NCBI GenBank assembly: GCA_031835245.1
Contig: JAVKOQ010000020.1
Span: 64,501-128,500, forward strand
DNA: 64,000 bases
Direction of reading: 5' to 3'
Source of the DNA: Balamuthia mandrillaris
Lineage: Eukaryota > Discosea > Longamoebia > Balamuthiidae
The translations under genes were made by a program, and so were the position numbers. Below, in pieces: positions 60,482 through 64,000 of this stretch (positions within the stretch are counted from its first letter, which is position 1; every line of letters begins with the position of its first letter). The notes beneath the pieces were generated by a model. That model made no database searches. It saw nothing but the letters and a program-made list of their open reading frames with translations, and was not told the DNA's origin.

Positions 60482-62248
60482 CTACCGCCCCCTCACAGAG
60501 GAGGAGGAGGAGGTGGTAAGTGCTTGCAACGTAAAAAAGCGGATCAAGATGTTTCGGGCGGCGTTGGCATCTCGATCCGCCTGGTAGCCACACTCGGGTT
60601 GAGGGCACCGAAAGGTCTTGTTTCCCCCCAACTGGTGGTGGACTTGGCCGCACTTGCCGCAGGTCTTGCACTTGCCGCAGGTCTTGGAGGTGTATTCCTC
60701 ATCGCAGAGGCAGACCGTACAGGACGGAAATTGCTGGGCCTTGTTGAGGAGCCTCTGCCTGAAGCGATAGTGGGACCAGGTCAGCATGGCTCTGGCCGTT
60801 CGCGAGCCAATGCGGCGGTGGCCTCGCCGCACCATCTGCTGGCTCCTGAACTCTGGCAGAAGGATGAGGGAGAAGTTCCTGACCAACCAAAACACGAGCT
60901 TCTTGTGGAGGTCATCCACCAGGTTGCGGATCCTCTGGCGAAGCCGAGCAGCGGCCCTTCGGAGACGGCGCCGTTGCCTGTGGTTGCCCTTGGTGCCCTT
61001 ACTCTGCATGCGATCCAGGCGGTGGCACAGCTTGCCTATCTCGTTGATGTCCGCTTTGCCCCACTCGGTGACCTCCCCGCAGCCGTTGTAGGTGGTCATG
61101 AATGTGCGCACTCCTGGATCCAAGGCGATGATGCCTGCCTCTCTCCTTCGGTGCTCACGGGCTTGGCTCTCACCCATGAGCTTCAAAGGCTGAGGCACAC
61201 AGAGGTAGTAATGGCCCAGTCGAGTGTCTTTCACCAGACGAACGGCATAGAGCACCTCCGACGGAACTTTGTAGTTCTTGTCCCTCGCTTTGATTCGCGC
61301 CTCCCCGAAGAAGAGTTGGCGGATGGACTTGCTGTGGTTCCACTCCCTGGCTTGGATGCTGAGAGACTGGCTCTTGTCCTTCCGACCACGGAACTTCATC
61401 TTGAATCCAGTCCTGCCCGCCGCCAAGCTGGTTTTCACGCCGTTGAAGAAATCATCGACAGCGTCACTGCGAATGTATCGAGGAGTTTCCAACACCCACG
61501 CAAGGCTCTTGTCCTCTCCGTTGAAATTGCCGTTATTCAGGAATTTCTCCCTGACTTGTTCCTTCATCTCCTTAAGAGGCATTCCTTTATGTTCACGATG
61601 GAACTCCACGGCCTTGTTGTAGGTCCATCGTACTGTGCCGAACCACTTGGCCAGCGTCTTCTTTTGTTCTGAGCGCGGATAAAGGCGGATCTTCTCCACT
61701 CGCCCCACTACCGGTTTCTCCTCTCCGTTCTTGCCTTTTTTGGTGAGCTGTACGGCTGGGCGAGACGGAACGAGTCCCTCGATGAGGCCTAACAAGCCTT
61801 TCTGGTTTTTCTCCTCTTCTTCCTTCTCCTTCTCCTTCTCCTTCTCCTCTTCCTCTTCCTCCTCCTCCTCCTCCTCCTCCCTCTCCTTCTTCTCCTCCTC
61901 CTCCTCCAACACCTTTTCTCCGTTAGGAATGTGCTTGCAGGCGGTGAACCATCCTGAACCACAGGCAAAGGGTTCTTCCAAGCACAAGGCTTCTGGGCGT
62001 ATTAATCTTCTCCCGATTAAGCTGGAAAACTGGTTCCAAAAGGGCTGGGCGGGTGCAGCCTGCGGCCTTCCACGCTTCTGTGCCCTTGCCTGAGGTGCCG
62101 CTGGGGCGTTTTCCGCTCTTCTTTTCCGAGTAGCAGTGGAAGTAGCAGAAGTAGTGGCGCGACCCCCTTCCTTGTGAACCCGACCGAAGTGGATGGCCAA
62201 CCCGTGAGAGGTAGCAAACTTTTTTCCGCACTGTGGGCAACTTGCCAT
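60482..62248 (-). CDS. Fanzor-type (eukaryotic TnpB-like) RNA-guided nuclease with N-terminal C2H2 finger
   Basis: An uninterrupted 588-residue ORF. An in-frame TGA directly precedes ATG 62248, which fixes the start. Residues 4-25 are a C2H2 finger (C4, C7, H20, H25: CPQCGKKFATSHGLAIHF). Residues about 114-146 are Glu/Lys low complexity. Then the TnpB wedge/REC region: KIRLYPRSEQKKTLAKWFGT, VRWTYNKAVEF, TSLAAGRTGFKMKFRGRK. The RuvC motifs are complete: ALDPGVRTFMTTY (Asp377), LLPEFRSQQMVRR (Glu466) and ADRDANAARNIL (Asp560). A zinc ribbon, YTSKTCGKCKTCGKCGQVHH to RCPQPECG, lies between them. Fanzor proteins cut DNA directed by an omega RNA. GC-rich codons and Glu runs like those of host genes suggest long residence. 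A 5' intron (about 62401-62302) appears to lie in its leader. Confidence 0.92.
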   Translation of the reverse strand: MASCPQCGKKFATSHGLAIHFGRVHKEGGRATTSATSTATRKRRAENAPAAPQARAQKRGRPQAAPAQPFWNQFSSLIGRRLIRPEALCLEEPFACGSGWFTACKHIPNGEKVLEEEEEKKEREEEEEEEEEEEEKEKEKEKEEEEKNQKGLLGLIEGLVPSRPAVQLTKKGKNGEEKPVVGRVEKIRLYPRSEQKKTLAKWFGTVRWTYNKAVEFHREHKGMPLKEMKEQVREKFLNNGNFNGEDKSLAWVLETPRYIRSDAVDDFFNGVKTSLAAGRTGFKMKFRGRKDKSQSLSIQAREWNHSKSIRQLFFGEARIKARDKNYKVPSEVLYAVRLVKDTRLGHYYLCVPQPLKLMGESQAREHRRREAGIIALDPGVRTFMTTYNGCGEVTEWGKADINEIGKLCHRLDRMQSKGTKGNHRQRRRLRRAAARLRQRIRNLVDDLHKKLVFWLVRNFSLILLPEFRSQQMVRRGHRRIGSRTARAMLTWSHYRFRQRLLNKAQQFPSCTVCLCDEEYTSKTCGKCKTCGKCGQVHHQLGGNKTFRCPQPECGYQADRDANAARNILIRFFTLQALTTSSSSSVRGR

Positions 62249-62892
62249 TCAGGCCAGCTTCCAGCAGCGTTGTGGAAGAGGCGCACAGAGGTTCGTGATG
62301 CTGTTCTTTTTTAAACAAAAGAAATCATTAGTGAGTGGTTGGTAACAAATTTTTTTCCATCATCAAAAAATGTAGTGAGCGAGCAGAGAAAAAAGAACGC
62401 TACCTTTTCAATCGGAGCAGTGCCGCTGCCTGCGGCTGAACCGCTTCGGTTTCCACCTCTGCCTCCTTCCGCTGGTTTCCTCCTTGTGTAGTAGAAGCGT
62501 AGCAATGAGAAATACGGTGGTGCGTGGAGCTTCGTGGATGTGTGTGTCTGTGTGTTTACTTTTGAAAAGAAAGAAAAGAAGAGAAGAGAAGAAAAGAAAA
62601 CGAGTAGCAGAAAAATGTCAAGGCGAATGACGAGTACCAAAAGTTTATTGGCGGCAGCAGCAGCATGAGCATCCATTCCGTACACCCCCCACCCCACACC
62701 CCAACCCACCACTTTGCCTTCAGAGGCGTGGGAGAAGGAAGGGTTGTTTTGGCGGGAAACATGCTCATTGGCCCAAAAGACTAATGTCGTGATTTCTTTT
62801 TTCGTTGTCCTTAGATCTTATGATCTTTGCGCCGCCTTACCACTGCTCCCGTTTGCAACAAACAACACCCAACTTGGAACTGCGCTCGAACA
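62249..62892. promoter_or_regulatory. Divergent spacer of Fanzor and the 62893 gene, with a probable 5' UTR intron
   Basis: On the minus strand a GTAGCG donor near 62401 and a TTTAAAAAAG acceptor near 62302 bound a 100-base intron. The preceding exon (about 62402-62530) has coding-like composition (FYYTRRKPAEGGRGGNRSGS) but an in-frame stop before the Fanzor ATG means it is leader sequence or an upstream ORF. The region 62690-62890 should hold both promoters. Confidence 0.4.
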
Positions 62893-63384
62893 ATGCCCAA
62901 AGAACTGCCGATTCTCCAGAGGTTCCACGGCACGCTCTACGACTGCGTTCCCAAGACCTATACCCTCAAATCACAGGCCGACTTTGAGCGCTTCCAAAAA
63001 CAAGGCATCGCCGCCAGCCTCCCCGTCTACCACACCAAACGCAAAGGGGTGAAGCGGTGGGAGCCTTCGCAGGACGAGCTGCTGGTGAACCCTCCCGCTA
63101 TCGACTGGACGCAGCAAATGATGCTGGTCTATGGCGACGGCATCATTGAAGCGGTAGAGGAGAAGGCAGGGGGACGAAAGGTCCGTGTGAAAACGAGACG
63201 CAAGAGGGAGGTCAACTACGAGGCTGTTATTGTGCCGAGAAGAGATGGAAGGGTGCGGTTTGACGTGGATGAGGAGGAAGACGGAGCAGAAATAGCCCAA
63301 AGAGCAGTGATAGAGCCCGGTTTTTATGTGCAGAGGGCAGTCACTTTCCCTCCTGTCGCTTACCAACACAATTCTGGAGAATAG
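62893..63384 (+). CDS. Small protein of unknown family
   Basis: An intron-less ORF of 163 residues from ATG 62893. It begins PKELPILQRFHGTLYDCVPK, then FERFQKQGIAASLPVYHTKR, VNPPAIDWTQQMMLVYGDGI, KVRVKTRRKREVNYEAVIVP and VIEPGFYVQRAVTFPP. Alternating hydrophobic residues predict a beta-rich domain. There is no signal peptide or membrane helix. I do not recognise it. It is divergent from the Fanzor gene and convergent with the leucine-rich-repeat gene, whose stop is 49 bases away. Confidence 0.65.
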   Translation: MPKELPILQRFHGTLYDCVPKTYTLKSQADFERFQKQGIAASLPVYHTKRKGVKRWEPSQDELLVNPPAIDWTQQMMLVYGDGIIEAVEEKAGGRKVRVKTRRKREVNYEAVIVPRRDGRVRFDVDEEEDGAEIAQRAVIEPGFYVQRAVTFPPVAYQHNSGE

Positions 63385-63433
63385 AAGACTTTGTCACTTG
63401 TAAATCTCTTGTTGTGTAAACAGGTCCGTACAG

Positions 63434-64000
63434 TCATTGCCCATTGGGTCTCTTTTTCGCTCTGTTGGTGCTTGGTTGAGTTATGGTAATGGAGCAGCGC
63501 TGTTGCAACTCTTTACTTGGTTGTAGGCGTAGCTTTGGAGCGGACAGCACTTTTAGCTTCTGCAATGAGGGCGGCAGCCAGTCGAAGAAGATGCCTGTGA
63601 TGCCGAGAAATCGGGAGAGGGCCAGCTGCCGTAGCTGAGTAAGATGTACCAAGAAGGAGAGGGATTCTGAGTCGTCTAGTTCAGGACACCTGGTTAGGGA
63701 GAGGCGTGTAAGGGAGCTGAAGGCGCTCAGACTCCCAAAGTCTGCAGGTGAGAGCTTATCGCAGTATAAGAGACTGAGAGAAGTGAGAGAGGTAGGAAAG
63801 TTAGGAATGTAGCCTGTCTGCGGATTGCAGAGCCCTAAATGAGTCAAACAGCGCGGAAGGTGCTGAAAGCCACGCATCGTTGGGGAAAATGCTGAGGTAG
63901 ACCAAGAAAGTGAGGTGAGGGTGGAAGGCATAGCAGCTAAGTGGTGCTCGTTGAGGTTGAAGTAATGAAGCTCGAGGTTGACCAGTGTATGTGGTAGATG
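63434..64000 (-). CDS. Leucine-rich-repeat protein, 5' part outside the window
   Basis: The reading frame is open to the window edge (HTLVNLELHYFNLNEHHLAA, then MPSTLTSLSWSTSAF). Repeats of about 22-26 residues follow: LPRCLTHLGLCNPQTG, FPTSLTSLSLLYCDKLSPAD, FSSLTRLSLTRCPELDDS, LTQLRQLALSRFLGITG and LPPSLQKLKVLSAPKLRL. The pattern P-x-S/T-L-T-x-L-x-L is that of amoebozoan FNIP/LRR proteins. A basic tail (NRAKKRPNGQ) ends the protein. Partner and role unknown. Confidence 0.8.
   Translation of the reverse strand, partial: HLPHTLVNLELHYFNLNEHHLAAMPSTLTSLSWSTSAFSPTMRGFQHLPRCLTHLGLCNPQTGYIPNFPTSLTSLSLLYCDKLSPADFGSLSAFSSLTRLSLTRCPELDDSESLSFLVHLTQLRQLALSRFLGITGIFFDWLPPSLQKLKVLSAPKLRLQPSKELQQRCSITITQPSTNRAKKRPNGQ

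Noticed and set aside
60455-61672. 405-residue ORF antisense to the Fanzor gene
   Set aside because: It is a shadow of the Fanzor reading frame, with no domain of its own; the minus strand has the RuvC motifs and the zinc ribbon.
60221-62720. Terminal inverted repeats or target duplications of a transposon carrying the Fanzor gene
   Set aside because: I compared the flanks by eye and found no convincing inverted or direct repeats, so no element ends are claimed.

Overview
The window is nuclear DNA of a unicellular eukaryote with a gene-dense genome. It holds about 27 protein genes on both strands, most split by short GT-AG introns (about 60-400 bases) filled with CT, TTC, GTT or CTTT microsatellites, plus one tRNA-Leu. 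An intron-less canonical actin, F-box proteins with the W-x6-GCPWD ankyrin-like repeats common in free-living amoebae and their giant viruses, a NOMO homologue, a GRAM-VASt sterol-transfer protein and a Fanzor-type RNA-guided nuclease point to an amoebozoan, perhaps near Acanthamoeba or Balamuthia. That placement is inference; no rDNA is present.

Layout. 0.2-2.3 kb (-): PARL-like rhomboid protease fused to MORN repeats. 2.8-3.9 kb (-): actin. 4.3-6.1 kb (+): DUF3616 protein. 6.8-7.6 kb (-): small coiled-coil protein. 8.1 kb (+): tRNA-Leu(AAG). 8.9-11.6 kb (+): Aster/Lam-like GRAM-VASt-TM protein. 11.8-15.1 kb (-): secreted beta-helix type I membrane protein. 15.2-16.0 kb (-): F-box repeat protein. 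16.2-18.2 kb (+): secreted beta-propeller. 18.3-20.4 kb (-): two secreted proteins, one ependymin-like. 20.7-21.8 kb (-): Arf GTPase with a long Ser-rich tail. 22.3-23.3 kb (-): second F-box repeat protein. 23.8-29.2 kb (+): NOMO. 29.4-31.5 kb: decayed ATPase-like locus. 31.6-33.9 kb: mosaic of tandem repeats with repeated splice-like signals. 34.0-35.5 kb (-): RhoGAP. 36.1-37.8 kb (+): VOC/glyoxalase-fold protein. 38.0-40.7 kb: F-box gene, tyrosine-recombinase-like ORF, decayed F-box copy. 40.9-44.5 kb (-): MATE transporter. 45.3 kb (-): CHORD-like zinc protein. 46.1-49.4 kb (+): tandem monoglyceride-lipase-like pair. 49.9-52.2 kb (+): MFS transporter. 52.3-54.5 kb (-): RUS/DUF647 protein. 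54.7-55.8 kb (-): FrnE/DsbA oxidoreductase. 55.9-57.8 kb (+): ADP-ribosylglycohydrolase. 58.3-60.0 kb (-): trans-2-enoyl-CoA reductase. 60.5-62.2 kb (-): Fanzor nuclease. 62.9-63.4 kb (+): unknown. 63.4-64.0 kb (-): leucine-rich-repeat protein running off the window.

There is no operon logic, although several products serve the endomembrane system (NOMO, Arf, Aster-like, TECR, lipases, RhoGAP). The most notable item is the Fanzor gene, which keeps all three RuvC acidic residues and carries an N-terminal C2H2 finger. Next come the PARL-MORN fusion, the extended Arf, and a genome-style rule in which intronic microsatellites are pyrimidine-rich on the sense strand while those at gene starts are purine-rich.
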